DNA of 64,000 bases from Hymenobacter jeongseonensis (GTDB taxonomy: Bacteria; Bacteroidota; Bacteroidia; Cytophagales; Hymenobacteraceae). The stretch spans positions 124,001 to 188,000 of the forward strand of contig NZ_JADQDQ010000005.1 of assembly GCF_015694725.1 (NCBI RefSeq), given 5' to 3'. A model generated the notes under the pieces. The model had not been told where the DNA came from, did not search any database, and worked only from the letters and a program-made list of their open reading frames with translations. This document shows positions 8,775-17,722 of the stretch, one piece after another (position 1 is the first letter of the stretch; each line of letters starts with the position of its first letter). A program made the translations under genes and the position numbers.

Positions 8775-11700
8775 CTACCCGGCCAGCGGCAACTCGATAA
8801 AGAAATGGGTCCCCACTCCCACTTTCGTTTCAAACCAAACCTGCCCGCCGGCGCTCTCGATGCCACGCTTTGCCACCGCCAAGCCGATGCCCGACCCCGT
8901 TTCCTTGGTGGTGAAATTCGGCACGAACACTTTGTCGCGCACGTCGTCCGGAATGCCTGCCCCGTTGTCGCTAATAGTGACCCGAACGCGCCCCGAATTC
9001 ACGGATTCAAGTGATACATCAATGTGCGGCTCACGACCTTCCGGCACGGCCTGGCGGGCATTTATTAGCAGGTTGTTGAAGGTGCGCACCAGCAAGTTTT
9101 CATCGGCAAACACCAGATAGCGGCCGGTCTCGGCATCGGGCGGCAGGTGTAACTCCAGGGCGCCATCGTCGGCATCGGGCTGGTGCAGGGCCGTGCACCG
9201 GCGCAAAATGCTGGCCACATCGAGCCGCTCGGGGCGCATGGCCGGCAGGTTGGTGAAGTTGCTGAAGGAAGTGGCAATGTCACTCAGCACGTCAATTTGG
9301 GTTATCAGCGTCTGGGAAATCCGACCGATAAGCTCATCGGCGTTGGCGCGACGCTCAGTGATGGCTTTTTGCAGGAATTGCAGGCTCAGCTTCATCGGCG
9401 TGAGCGGGTTTTTGATTTCGTGGGCCACTTGGCGGGCCATTTCGCGCCAAGCGGCTTCTTTTTCCTGGGCCGCCAGTTCGCGCTTGCTGGCTTCTAGCTT
9501 GGTGAGCATGGTGTTGTACTCGCGCACCAGCAGGCCGATTTCGTCGTCGGAGCTGCGATAGTCCAGCAATTCGTTTTCGCCGGTGAGCGTGGTTTTGGTG
9601 AGCTTTTCGGTGATGAGCTTAAGCGGAGCGGTCAGTTGCCGCGCCGCCACAAACGCCAGCCCCAGAAACAGCAAAAACATCAGGGTAAAAATATTGAGAA
9701 TGGTTGTAAACAGCTCCGTCAGTTTGGTATTCAGCTCTTTCTCCGAGTCAAAAAACGGTATTCCCACGTAGCCTAAAATGGGGCCAGTGGGCAGGGCCGT
9801 GTCGTCGGCTGAATCCTCGTCGAAGCTGTTGGCCAAGGGTGCCGGGGATGCAGCCGTACGTCGGCGCCCGGCGTCCTTGGCTTTTCGGGGGCCGTTATCG
9901 CCAAGGGCATGGCCGCCCAAATCCTCCATCACTACTTCCCCTGCCCCGGCCCGCACCGGCAGGTACAGGGCATTAAACGACAGCGAACCGGCCCGCTCCG
10001 TGAGCAAGGCCCGCTGGCGGTTCTGCTCGCGGAGTTCCACCACGGCCTGCGGGTTCAGCAAAGGCCCCAGCAGGCCTGCCTCAAAAATCAAAGGCTGGCT
10101 GCTGGCCAATAATTCGCCGTGCACGTCGTAGAGGTTGAGGTCCGTTTCGGTGAGGCCGGCCACGTTTTTGGCCAGTGCCGCCAGCGTAGGCCGGGCAGAA
10201 CTATCCGAAAGCAAGTGGCGCTGCCGGCGCAGGCTCTCCAGCGCCAACTGGCCGCGGCGCTCGTAAGTGCGGGAAAGGTCGCGCTGGTACGACGCAATAA
10301 GCTGGCTGGCCGTGGCTACGCTCACCACCACCAGCGGCACCACAATGCCCACGTTCAGCAGCAATTGAATGCGGGTACTAAAATTGAGCCGCAGCCGGGC
10401 AACGGGCCGGCCACGGAGCAGCAGCAGCAACCCAATCACGAGCAACCAGAAAAAGGAGGACAGCAGAAATTGGAACGAGAAATTCGCCAGCCAATCCCCT
10501 GGAGAGTACGTGGCCGTTGTCACCACTACGGTCCTAGCCGAAGACCCGCGCACGGCGTAGTGGTGGTAGCCAGCGCGGCTCACCCCGCCCTCAAACAGCC
10601 GTTTATCAGCCAGCAAATTGGCCGGCAGGCGGTTGGCATAGTCAAAATCGCCTTCGCTGTATACCAGCCGGTCCTGCGTGTAGCCCGCATAACTAAGCTC
10701 GGTGGCCAGCCCGGGCTGGAAGAACTTTTGGTCGACCAGCAATTCTGGCAATACGCTGTAAGTCGTGAGTTTTTTTAGCGTCAATTCCACGCGCACCGCC
10801 CCCAGCGGCAAGCCAAACCCACTAACCCGCGTGCCGGGCACCGTGATTTGGGCCACGTAGCGTCGCGAGCTAAAGGGGTTGACCGAATGCAGCAGGTACA
10901 CGCCGCGCTGGTCGGTGGGACTGGCAATGCGCTCGAGTTCGGCCCGCGCTTCTACCAAGCTGGGCGTGCCCGGCGGGGCGTCCAAAGGGTCGCCGGCCTC
11001 GTCATAGAGGGTGATGCTGCTTTCGTATTTGTCGAAATAGTCGCCTAGATATTGCCGGGCAATGCGCTGCCGCACGGCCTCCGGCTGCCCAAAAGCCGCT
11101 GACAAGGAACGCCGCACAAAAGGGTCGCGGGCAATTTCGCGCATCCGTTCGCCCAGCTCAAATTCTCCGTAGAAATCATTGTCAATCAGTAAATTACCAG
11201 CTATTCGCTGCTTATCAACCAGTAATTGCTTCTCAAACCGCTCGTACAAAGCCAGTGCGCCCGTAGCCGATGCCAAGGCCAGCAGCAGCACAATCAACAC
11301 CGAAGCCTGGTAGCTGCCCGCGATGGGCGTGGCGCGCAAGTTTACGGCTCGCACCATGGACGCGAACAACAGCAACACGCCCGCCAGCAACACCCACGCC
11401 TGCCCCCAAGCCAGCCCCACGCCCAGCACGGGTAGCGCCACCAACGCTGGCCCCCACAGCAACACGCGCCGCGGCACTTGCCGCAGCAGCGCGCCTGCCA
11501 GTTGGGTTAGGCCGAAGAACCCAACCAGCCAGGCCGCCGTGTGGAGCAAAACGGCCAAGGCCAGCAGCAGCCAATTGCCCGTTATCTGCAGGTTTCGGGT
11601 AACGTCGAGGCTCAGTTGCGAACTCCCAAACGCGGTGATGTAGTAGTAAAAAAGAAGACCCAACCACGCACAAAACGCGAACCCGAGCCCTGCCAGAGCC

Positions 11701-12710
11701 AGTGCCAACCCACCCGACGTTCTGGGCACCCGCACCCGCTCCAGCACGCGTAGAGTCCGCCAAAGCGCCAGTGCCCCAGCGGCAACCAGCAACGCCAGCA
11801 GCGCATTCAGCAGCAAGTCGCCCAACGACGGGGCCCACCACGAAGCCGCGTACACCCGCGGGTCAAACAGCTGAAGTTCAATGAAAGAATACGGGAGCCC
11901 CAGGTACAGCAAAGCGGCCCGCAACAGGACCAGTGGCACCACCAAAGCCGCAATGGCTGCCTCGGCACGGCCTTTTCTCCACCAGCGCCTGGCCAGCAGG
12001 AGCCACCCCGCTGCAAACATGACGCTGCCCAAGGACAGCAATACCAACGGCAGGTATTGGCCCGTCAGTAAGTTGGGCTGTAGCCTTTTAATAGAAAACA
12101 AGTAGCGGCCATTTTCCGAATCTATGCGCGCGAGGTCAGTCAACGTACTGTCGACGACCACCTGCAGCTGCATTCCCCGGAAAAGTGCCTGCTCCCCTCC
12201 TTCCAGCAGGTAGCGGTTGTTGATGCCGTAATGCCGCTCCAGGGGCAGATAGGTGATTATTTGAAATCTCCCCGCTGGACGTTGCAACAGCAGGAAAGCC
12301 CCCACGTCGTTTTCCACTACCCGTTGCCCATCCAAATTGGCGACAGCAACTTCGGGCCGTAGCGTGGCGTCGGACCAATAGCGCAATTCTCCATCTTCCA
12401 GCACACAGGTTGGGTAGGTGGTTTGGTCCAGCAGTTTTTTGAAGCTGTATGGACCTTGCGCCAGTTGCACGGCCACGGAATCAGCTTCGCGGCGGGCAGC
12501 GGTTTCGGCATCGTGCACCAGCTGCTGCAAGCGTTTCACATCCGTGCGTTGCACCACACCCGGCTCTTGCGCATACCGGCTGGCCAGGTACCCTCCCAAA
12601 AAACACAATCCCGCCACCAACAGCAACAGCCAAGGCAAGCGACGCCACGCGGGAAGTTGAACCACAGTTATGCTTGGTTTTTTAGGGAAATGCCGAAAAT
12701 ATAGCCGCAT
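8775..12710 (-). CDS. multi-pass membrane sensor histidine kinase, NtrY-like
   Basis: A 1311-residue kinase, about twice the size of ordinary NtrY proteins. In order: one membrane helix at about residue 26, a periplasmic region to about 205, seven or so helices (210-480), a large extracytoplasmic sensor (about 480-735) between helices, another helix pair around 740-800, a second sensor loop containing a low-complexity insert (GPRKAKDAGRRR), a final helix, HAMP (about 1020-1075), then HisKA with the phosphorylated His near residue 1097 in AHEIKNPLTP. The ATPase domain shows NLLINARQAV, DNGAGIP and TTKETGSGIGLA. It should autophosphorylate and pass phosphate to a response regulator, but none is encoded nearby. 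The ATG at 12710 opens the frame; a later start cannot be excluded. Confidence 0.9.
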   Translation of the reverse strand: MRLYFRHFPKKPSITVVQLPAWRRLPWLLLLVAGLCFLGGYLASRYAQEPGVVQRTDVKRLQQLVHDAETAARREADSVAVQLAQGPYSFKKLLDQTTYPTCVLEDGELRYWSDATLRPEVAVANLDGQRVVENDVGAFLLLQRPAGRFQIITYLPLERHYGINNRYLLEGGEQALFRGMQLQVVVDSTLTDLARIDSENGRYLFSIKRLQPNLLTGQYLPLVLLSLGSVMFAAGWLLLARRWWRKGRAEAAIAALVVPLVLLRAALLYLGLPYSFIELQLFDPRVYAASWWAPSLGDLLLNALLALLVAAGALALWRTLRVLERVRVPRTSGGLALALAGLGFAFCAWLGLLFYYYITAFGSSQLSLDVTRNLQITGNWLLLALAVLLHTAAWLVGFFGLTQLAGALLRQVPRRVLLWGPALVALPVLGVGLAWGQAWVLLAGVLLLFASMVRAVNLRATPIAGSYQASVLIVLLLALASATGALALYERFEKQLLVDKQRIAGNLLIDNDFYGEFELGERMREIARDPFVRRSLSAAFGQPEAVRQRIARQYLGDYFDKYESSITLYDEAGDPLDAPPGTPSLVEARAELERIASPTDQRGVYLLHSVNPFSSRRYVAQITVPGTRVSGFGLPLGAVRVELTLKKLTTYSVLPELLVDQKFFQPGLATELSYAGYTQDRLVYSEGDFDYANRLPANLLADKRLFEGGVSRAGYHHYAVRGSSARTVVVTTATYSPGDWLANFSFQFLLSSFFWLLVIGLLLLLRGRPVARLRLNFSTRIQLLLNVGIVVPLVVVSVATASQLIASYQRDLSRTYERRGQLALESLRRQRHLLSDSSARPTLAALAKNVAGLTETDLNLYDVHGELLASSQPLIFEAGLLGPLLNPQAVVELREQNRQRALLTERAGSLSFNALYLPVRAGAGEVVMEDLGGHALGDNGPRKAKDAGRRRTAASPAPLANSFDEDSADDTALPTGPILGYVGIPFFDSEKELNTKLTELFTTILNIFTLMFLLFLGLAFVAARQLTAPLKLITEKLTKTTLTGENELLDYRSSDDEIGLLVREYNTMLTKLEASKRELAAQEKEAAWREMARQVAHEIKNPLTPMKLSLQFLQKAITERRANADELIGRISQTLITQIDVLSDIATSFSNFTNLPAMRPERLDVASILRRCTALHQPDADDGALELHLPPDAETGRYLVFADENLLVRTFNNLLINARQAVPEGREPHIDVSLESVNSGRVRVTISDNGAGIPDDVRDKVFVPNFTTKETGSGIGLAVAKRGIESAGGQVWFETKVGVGTHFFIELPLAG

Positions 12711-12865
12711 TGGCCCAGTCTTCAGCCAATGGATGCATTAGTACCCGTGTAGGCAGCAAAGTAAAAGCCTAAACCCCCGCGATTCACTTCCCCAGTCCAT
12801 AATCAGCGGGGAAGTACACGAGCGGCTGGTCGGAAAGGGCTTCCCGCAAAATCCAGGCCTAACAA

Positions 12866-12888
12866 AAATGCCGCCCAATGGCGGCATT
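12866..12888 (-). terminator. intrinsic terminator of the respiratory operon
   Basis: Arms AATGCCGCC (12867-12875) and GGCGGCATT (12880-12888) form a 9-bp stem with a CAAT loop. Read on the minus strand the stem is followed by TTTTTG, the form of a Rho-independent terminator, 25 bases past the DUF983 stop. A second, T-less hairpin (arms ACTTCCCC/GGGGAAGT at 12786-12815) lies between this and the histidine kinase gene. Confidence 0.75.
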
Positions 12889-12912
12889 CATTCCTCGTTA
12901 CCAACGGTATTT

Positions 12913-13305
12913 CTAAACTGTTTTTGCGTACCGAGAATCGAAATTGGTGCCGCCAAAAGCGTACAGCATCACTGCTCGGGCATACCGGAACAGAAGCGGG
13001 GTGAAGCCTAGTACGGCCAATGCTACTACCAACACATACACCCACACATCGGGGTCATTGCCAAGAAAATACACCAACACGCCCACAATGGCCACGATGA
13101 GCGTGGAAAACCCGTAGCTGATGTACATCGCTCCCCAGTAGAAACCCACTTCCGGCTCGAAAGCCTGCGCGCACACCGGACACGCCGCGGGCATCTCATC
13201 AAATTTGCGCAAGTCCAGCGCCGAGTAAGAAAATAAGTTGCCTTGGCGGCACCGAGGACACCGCAACGCCAACAATGCCGTCAGCGACGAGGGCGAGCCG
13301 GACAC
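12913..13305 (-). CDS. DUF983 family protein
   Basis: A 130-residue protein with an N-terminal zinc-ribbon-like pair of CxxC motifs (CPRCRQG and CPVC), the typical FEPEVGFYWGAMYISYG block, and two or three membrane helices. DUF983 proteins commonly accompany heme-copper oxidase genes; their role is unproven, with oxidase assembly the usual guess. It starts with GTG at 13305, overlapping the TAG stop of the preceding gene by one base (TAGTG), which points to translational coupling and makes this start convincing. It is the last gene of the respiratory cluster. Confidence 0.88.
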   Translation of the reverse strand: MSGSPSSLTALLALRCPRCRQGNLFSYSALDLRKFDEMPAACPVCAQAFEPEVGFYWGAMYISYGFSTLIVAIVGVLVYFLGNDPDVWVYVLVVALAVLGFTPLLFRYARAVMLYAFGGTNFDSRYAKTV

Positions 13306-13559
13306 TATTTCTTGGCCGCCTTCGGGTGCGTGCGACGATACCAGAAATAGCCAACCGCTCCCATCAAAATGTAGGGCACGGTCATCATGTACACGATGCC
13401 CTTGTTGAGACCCGCCACATCGTAATCGTCGCGTTCCTGCCGCGCCGACTCCACCTGCGTTTTACACATGACGCACTGCGCGCTGGCAGCCAGGGGAGCC
13501 AAGTTCAGCAACACACCCAGCAGCAGGGCAAAAGCAGAAGCAAAAAGGGTCTTTTTCAT
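13305..13559 (-). CDS. small secreted/membrane protein with a Cys pair, cytochrome oxidase locus
   Basis: 84 residues starting at MKKTLFASAF; the frame is open nine codons upstream but this start gives a normal signal peptide ending LAASAQ. The mature chain begins CVMCKTQVESARQERDDYD, then a short loop and one membrane helix (GIVYMMTVPYILMGAVGYFW) with a basic tail. The CxxC motif just outside the membrane could bind a metal or undergo redox, which would suit a copper or assembly role next to oxidase genes, but this is inference. I believe similar small proteins occur at the same place in other Cytophagales. It overlaps the next gene by one base. Confidence 0.75.
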   Translation of the reverse strand: MKKTLFASAFALLLGVLLNLAPLAASAQCVMCKTQVESARQERDDYDVAGLNKGIVYMMTVPYILMGAVGYFWYRRTHPKAAKK

Positions 13560-13625
13560 GGGATTAGAACACGAGGATTGCCGCAAAGTTTTCCGCAGTT
13601 AAGCGGCTATTGAAGCCAATTGCAG

Positions 13626-14195
13626 TTAGGAATAGTAAGGCGAAATCAACAGATATACGATAACACCAGTCACGGATACGTACAGCCAAATTGGAAACGT
13701 CCACCGCGCAATGGCTTTATGCTTGGTGTATTGGCCCGTCAAAGCAAAATATAAGGTAAAGAGAACCAGGCCCACCGTCACCACAGCTAGCGCAATGTGC
13801 GTGAGAAGCAGAAAGAAATAAGCGTAGCGAATGGCTCCCTCGCCGCCGAATTTTACACTCTCAGCCTGCGAATGGTAGGCTACGTAGGACAACAGGAAGA
13901 GCCCGCCCAGCGCAAAGGCTGTTCCCATCATGGCGCGGTGGCGCAGCACCTGCTTTTGGCGAATGAAGTAGTAACCGGCCACCAAGCAAACGGCGGTCAG
14001 CGAGTTCAACACCGCATTCACAGCCGGAAGAAACGATACGTCAACGCCGGGAATGCGGAATAACTGGGGGAAAGAAAACAGCACCGCCACCAGCAGAGGT
14101 ACCACGACTCCCAGCGTACCCAGAATGATTTTATAGCGGGTATAGTCGCCCGGCGCCATCACGGGCGGGTGCAATTTTTCAGTGGGGGTGTTCAT
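13626..14195 (-). CDS. DUF420 membrane protein
   Basis: 189 residues with five membrane helices and conserved His residues in the helices (VLRHRAMMG, SYVAYHSQ, LLTHIALA, TKHKAIARWTFPIWLYVSVTGVIVY split here by family blocks). DUF420 proteins are found next to cytochrome c oxidase and SCO genes and resemble CtaG/CtaM-like assembly factors; a role in heme or copper delivery to the oxidase is inferred from context. Its start lies inside the end of the SCO-like gene, a 17-base overlap that implies coupled translation. Confidence 0.88.
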   Translation of the reverse strand: MNTPTEKLHPPVMAPGDYTRYKIILGTLGVVVPLLVAVLFSFPQLFRIPGVDVSFLPAVNAVLNSLTAVCLVAGYYFIRQKQVLRHRAMMGTAFALGGLFLLSYVAYHSQAESVKFGGEGAIRYAYFFLLLTHIALAVVTVGLVLFTLYFALTGQYTKHKAIARWTFPIWLYVSVTGVIVYLLISPYYS

Positions 14196-14853
14196 AGTCG
14201 TAAAGCTGCACGGTCACTTCCGTGAGTAATCGGTCGATTTCACGACCGTCGGTTCCGTTGTAAATACCTCGAACCCGGCGTTGATTGTCGACCAATAACA
14301 GCCGGCCGGCGGGGATGTTGGCTGTATAAACCGCACCGGGCAACCGCTTGGGGTCTGCGGTAAGGCGAAATTCGTCCAGCGTAAGGCGCTTGAGCGTATC
14401 CCGCGGCCCAGTAAGAAAAAACCATTTGCCAGCAATGGTCCCGTACTGTTCGGCCAAGCGGGTGAGCGACGCTACTTGCATCGAGTCGCCATTTAGAACA
14501 AATGTGACCAGACGCACACGGGGCTCGCGGCGAAACTTCTCTTGCACACGAAGTAGCTGGCGGGCTACTTGGGTGCTTGCGGCATCGTTGCCATAAAACT
14601 GCGCGATGTACAGTCCTTTCCCGAGTTCCTGGCTGCTTACCGCCCGCCCGGTAGAGGCAGGCAACTGGAAAGGGGCAATCTGGTGGAAAACAGTATCGCG
14701 CCGCCACTCCCTGCCAACTTGCATGGAATCCACGCGGTCGGGCAGGTAAGTGGGCAGCGCGTAACGGTTGGTGCCGAAGCTAAACAGGAACAGAAAGGCC
14801 AGGACCGGCACCAATAGCAGCAACCCCAACAACAAGGTTTGGCGGGGTCGCAT
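14179..14853 (-). CDS. SCO1/SenC-like thioredoxin-fold protein lacking copper ligands
   Basis: 224 residues: an N-terminal membrane anchor (about 7-27), then a thioredoxin-like domain whose blocks follow SCO1 (QLLRVQEKFRREPRVRLVTF, GTIAGKWFFLTGPRD). Normal SCO proteins carry CxxxC plus a downstream His, which bind copper and deliver it to the CuA site of oxidase subunit II. Here the CxxxC position reads FYGNDAAST, Cys to Asp and Cys to Thr, and the whole protein has no cysteine; the usual His before the LLLVD strand is Ala. Copper transfer by the standard mechanism therefore looks impossible. It starts three bases after the subunit IV stop and overlaps DUF420, so it is still kept in the operon. 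Confidence 0.85.
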   Translation of the reverse strand: MRPRQTLLLGLLLLVPVLAFLFLFSFGTNRYALPTYLPDRVDSMQVGREWRRDTVFHQIAPFQLPASTGRAVSSQELGKGLYIAQFYGNDAASTQVARQLLRVQEKFRREPRVRLVTFVLNGDSMQVASLTRLAEQYGTIAGKWFFLTGPRDTLKRLTLDEFRLTADPKRLPGAVYTANIPAGRLLLVDNQRRVRGIYNGTDGREIDRLLTEVTVQLYDYEHPH

Positions 14854-14856
14854 CCG

Positions 14857-15198
14857 CTATTTGAACATGTTTTGCAGTACTTCGCCGACGTAGGAGCCTT
14901 CGGTAACCAATGCCACCAGCAACCACACCAGTAGTGCCATGGGCACCAGAATGGTCCAAATAAGGCCTTTGGTTTCGTGCTTCAAGTGCATGAACTCGGC
15001 CACGATGAAGAAGGCCTTCATGATGGTGAGCACAATAAAGATGCTGTTCCGGAAGGTGCTTGGTTCCATCAAAAACACAAACACAAATTCTACCGCCGTA
15101 ATACCGACCAGAATGAAGAAGGTCTTCCAAATCCAAGCGGTATTTGGTTTGGCAATTTCCCCTTGCGGGAGCGTTTCATCAGTTGCGTGAGCAGCCAT
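14857..15198 (-). CDS. ctaF: cytochrome c oxidase subunit IV
   Basis: 113 residues with three membrane helices (about 25-42, 50-66, 80-97) and the typical FMHLKHETKGL segment between helices 2 and 3. This small subunit belongs to aa3-type bacterial oxidases, stabilising the catalytic core without binding cofactors. The gene follows subunit III after a 130-base spacer in which nothing further is seen, and precedes the SCO-like gene by three bases. The family is clear; the symbol ctaF follows Bacillus usage. Confidence 0.85.
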   Translation of the reverse strand: MAAHATDETLPQGEIAKPNTAWIWKTFFILVGITAVEFVFVFLMEPSTFRNSIFIVLTIMKAFFIVAEFMHLKHETKGLIWTILVPMALLVWLLVALVTEGSYVGEVLQNMFK

Positions 15199-15328
15199 AA
15201 TCGTATGTTGGTTATCTTAATGTCGCTAGTAGAGAAAGGTCCTTGGACCTGAGTAGCCAGCGCCAGCAGAAATTAATGAATGGACGAAGCAGAACCGTAT
15301 TAAGCACCCCGCTTCTTGGCAAAGAAAA

Positions 15329-16102
15329 TTATACGAGGTAGAAGAAAGTGAAGACGAACACCCACACCAAGTCTACAAAGTGCCAGTAGAGGCCAATTTT
15401 CTCAATCATTTCGTAGTGCCCGCGCTTGTGGAAGGTGCCGTTGGTGGTGGCAATGAAGCACCAAACCAGCAAACAAACCCCCGATAGAACGTGCGTACCG
15501 TGGAAACCGGTGATGAAGAAAAACAGGTCAGCGAAAAGCACCGGACCGTATTCGTTCATCTGCAAATTGGCCCCGTGGAATACGCTGCCATCGGCCATCA
15601 CCATGCCGTTGTCACTGCCGTGGATAAAGTGGCTCCACTCCCATGCTTGGCTGAGCAAGAAGGTGCTACCAAACAGGATGGTCCACAACAGCCACTTTTG
15701 CACATCGTTTTTATCCATGCGGTGGCCCGCTTCTACGGCCAGTACCATCGTCACAGAGCTCAGAATCAGAATCATGGTCATCAAGGCCACGAAGCCCAGC
15801 GGCACGTCGACACCGTGCAAGCCTGGGAAGGCATTAAACACCCTATCCGGAACGGGCCACCAACGCGTGTTGAAGACGAACTTCTCAGCAGCCCCCGTAA
15901 ACACCTCGTGCTTGTGACGGATAAGGCCGTAAGTGGTTAGAAATGCGGCAAAGGTGAAAGCGTCAGAAAGCAGGAAGAACCACATCATTAGCTTGCCGTA
16001 GCTCGCCTTGAAAGGTTCATTGCCGCCGTCCCAGTTGCCAGTGCGTGGAGCGTCTTGGGTAGCGGATGCAGCGGGTGGCTGCAAAGTGGTGGGTTGGGCC
16101 AT
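15329..16102 (-). CDS. ctaE: cytochrome c oxidase subunit III
   Basis: 257 residues, seven membrane helices. Conserved subunit III features include KLMMWFFLLSDAFTFAAF in helix 1, SQAWEWSHF, FFFITGFHGTHVLSG with the His pair region, and the C-terminal GLYWHFVDLVWVFVFTFFYL. The subunit protects subunit I and helps proton entry. It is the longer of two adjacent subunit III genes (spacing 21 bases); the arrangement of a long and a short copy is usual in Bacteroidota oxidase clusters. Confidence 0.93.
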   Translation of the reverse strand: MAQPTTLQPPAASATQDAPRTGNWDGGNEPFKASYGKLMMWFFLLSDAFTFAAFLTTYGLIRHKHEVFTGAAEKFVFNTRWWPVPDRVFNAFPGLHGVDVPLGFVALMTMILILSSVTMVLAVEAGHRMDKNDVQKWLLWTILFGSTFLLSQAWEWSHFIHGSDNGMVMADGSVFHGANLQMNEYGPVLFADLFFFITGFHGTHVLSGVCLLVWCFIATTNGTFHKRGHYEMIEKIGLYWHFVDLVWVFVFTFFYLV

Positions 16103-16123
16103 AGCGGACAGCGTAACGTCGTT

Positions 16124-16711
16124 TTAGTGGTTCAAAAGTAAGAACAAATACAGGTACAGCCAAAGCCCGCCCAAGAAGTGCCAGTATAAGGTGGCATTCC
16201 CAATGGAGAGCAGAGCACGCGAATGCACCTGATAATTAAGGACCCGCTTCAGAACGACGGCCAAAAAAACAAGGCCGGTAACCAGGTGAAAAGCGTGAAC
16301 ACCCATCAGTACGTATACGAACGAACCGGAGGGATTGGCGTCGGCGCCGCCGAAGTAGGTATTGCCCGCGACCAAATCGCCAAAGCTGTAGTACTGGCCC
16401 ACTAAGAATGCCAAGCCCAGCACCAACGTGATGGCCATTCCGGTTTTAACTCGTCCAATTTCGTCCTTACGAGCTGAGGCATAAGCCCATTGCATGCTGG
16501 CGCTGCTCAGGGCAATCAGGATGGAGTTGATAAGCAAGGAAGCCGGCAGGTCAAACTCGCGCCAGTTGCCTTCGTCGCGCCGCACAATGTAGCCGCTGGT
16601 AAACGCGGCAAACATCATGACAATGCTAAAAATTAGCAGGATAAGCAGCACGCGTTTAGGGTGCCAGCCGAGGCCTATTTCCTTATCGGATAATGTTTCA
16701 GAAGGATTCAT
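16124..16711 (-). CDS. cytochrome c oxidase subunit III, short form
   Basis: 195 residues with five membrane helices; it has the core of subunit III (VLMGVHAFHLVTGLVFL, ATLYWHFLGGLWLYLYLFLL) but lacks the first two helices of the longer copy. Both subunits are probably incorporated into one oxidase, or the short one belongs to a variant complex; the sequence cannot decide. A 93-base spacer separates it from ctaB, containing a weak CACTG-CATT-CAGTG hairpin. Confidence 0.9.
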   Translation of the reverse strand: MNPSETLSDKEIGLGWHPKRVLLILLIFSIVMMFAAFTSGYIVRRDEGNWREFDLPASLLINSILIALSSASMQWAYASARKDEIGRVKTGMAITLVLGLAFLVGQYYSFGDLVAGNTYFGGADANPSGSFVYVLMGVHAFHLVTGLVFLAVVLKRVLNYQVHSRALLSIGNATLYWHFLGGLWLYLYLFLLLNH

Positions 16712-16804
16712 AAGCAGTAAAACGCCTGCCTTCGCCGACGTTGATTATTGATAAAAATGAGAGAGCACACTGCATTCAGTGGACTCATTCATAACAACAA
16801 AGGG

Positions 16805-17689
16805 CTACATTTTGTCCAGCACCAACGCAATTTGAACGATGGGCAAATAGAGAAATGAGGCAAACATGATGCGAAGGGCAGCCTTACGGGACTGGGTGCG
16901 CATCAGCTGCACGGTGAGCAATAGAAACATGACTCCGCACACCACGGCTACAAGAGCCGAAACCCGCCCCGAAATATTAAAAACCATCGGCAGCAAGCTC
17001 AGCGGAATAAGGAGCAGCGTGTAGGTCATTATTTGAAAAGCCGTCCGCATATCGCGGTTGCCAGGAGAAGGCAACATCTTAAATCCTGCCCGCTTATAAT
17101 CGTCATCGGCCACCCAGGCAATGGCCCAAAAGTGCGGAAACTGCCACATGAACTGAATGCCGAAGAGAACCCACGCTTCCACACCCATGTGTCCGGTTGC
17201 CGCAACCCACCCAATAAGTGGAGGCAAACCGCCCGGAATGGCACCTACGGCCACACAAACGGGTGAGATGGTCTTGAGCGGGGTATAAATGAATCCGTAC
17301 AGAATCAGGGACAGCAAGGAGAGGGCCGCCGTGAGGGGATTGAAGCAATATGCCAGCAAAGCCAAGCCGCTTGTCCCCAGAAGCACGCAAAACACCCAGC
17401 CTTCGGCCGGCGAAATAATACCGAGCGGCAAGGGCCGCTGGGCAGTGCGTGTCATCAGCTTGTCGAGTTCCCGCTCGTGAATCTGGTTGATGATGTTTGC
17501 AGAGCCCGTTACGAGTAGGCCGCCCAACATGACCAGCAAGGTTTGGCCCCAGCTAAAGTCACGCGCCCCCAGCATGTACCCGATGGCGCTCGAAAACGCC
17601 ACCGTGAGCGAAAGCCGGAATTTGAGCAGCTGAAAATAGGCGCGGGCCTTAACCATTAATACGTCTAAAAGTGTCGTCTTAGAACTCAA
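16805..17689 (-). CDS. ctaB: protoheme IX farnesyltransferase (heme O synthase)
   Basis: 294 residues with nine membrane helices. It transfers a farnesyl group to heme B, giving heme O, the precursor of heme A. The prenyl-diphosphate-binding motif of UbiA-superfamily enzymes is clear as NIINQIHERELDKLMTRTAQ followed by RPLP, and the second Asp-rich loop is WVADDDYKRAGFKMLP. It lies 33 bases after ctaA, its product's next enzyme, inside the oxidase cluster. Confidence 0.95.
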   Translation of the reverse strand: MSSKTTLLDVLMVKARAYFQLLKFRLSLTVAFSSAIGYMLGARDFSWGQTLLVMLGGLLVTGSANIINQIHERELDKLMTRTAQRPLPLGIISPAEGWVFCVLLGTSGLALLAYCFNPLTAALSLLSLILYGFIYTPLKTISPVCVAVGAIPGGLPPLIGWVAATGHMGVEAWVLFGIQFMWQFPHFWAIAWVADDDYKRAGFKMLPSPGNRDMRTAFQIMTYTLLLIPLSLLPMVFNISGRVSALVAVVCGVMFLLLTVQLMRTQSRKAALRIMFASFLYLPIVQIALVLDKM

Positions 17690-17722
17690 GTTTTTGAGCC
17701 TTGCCCAAACGGGGCCGCAAAG

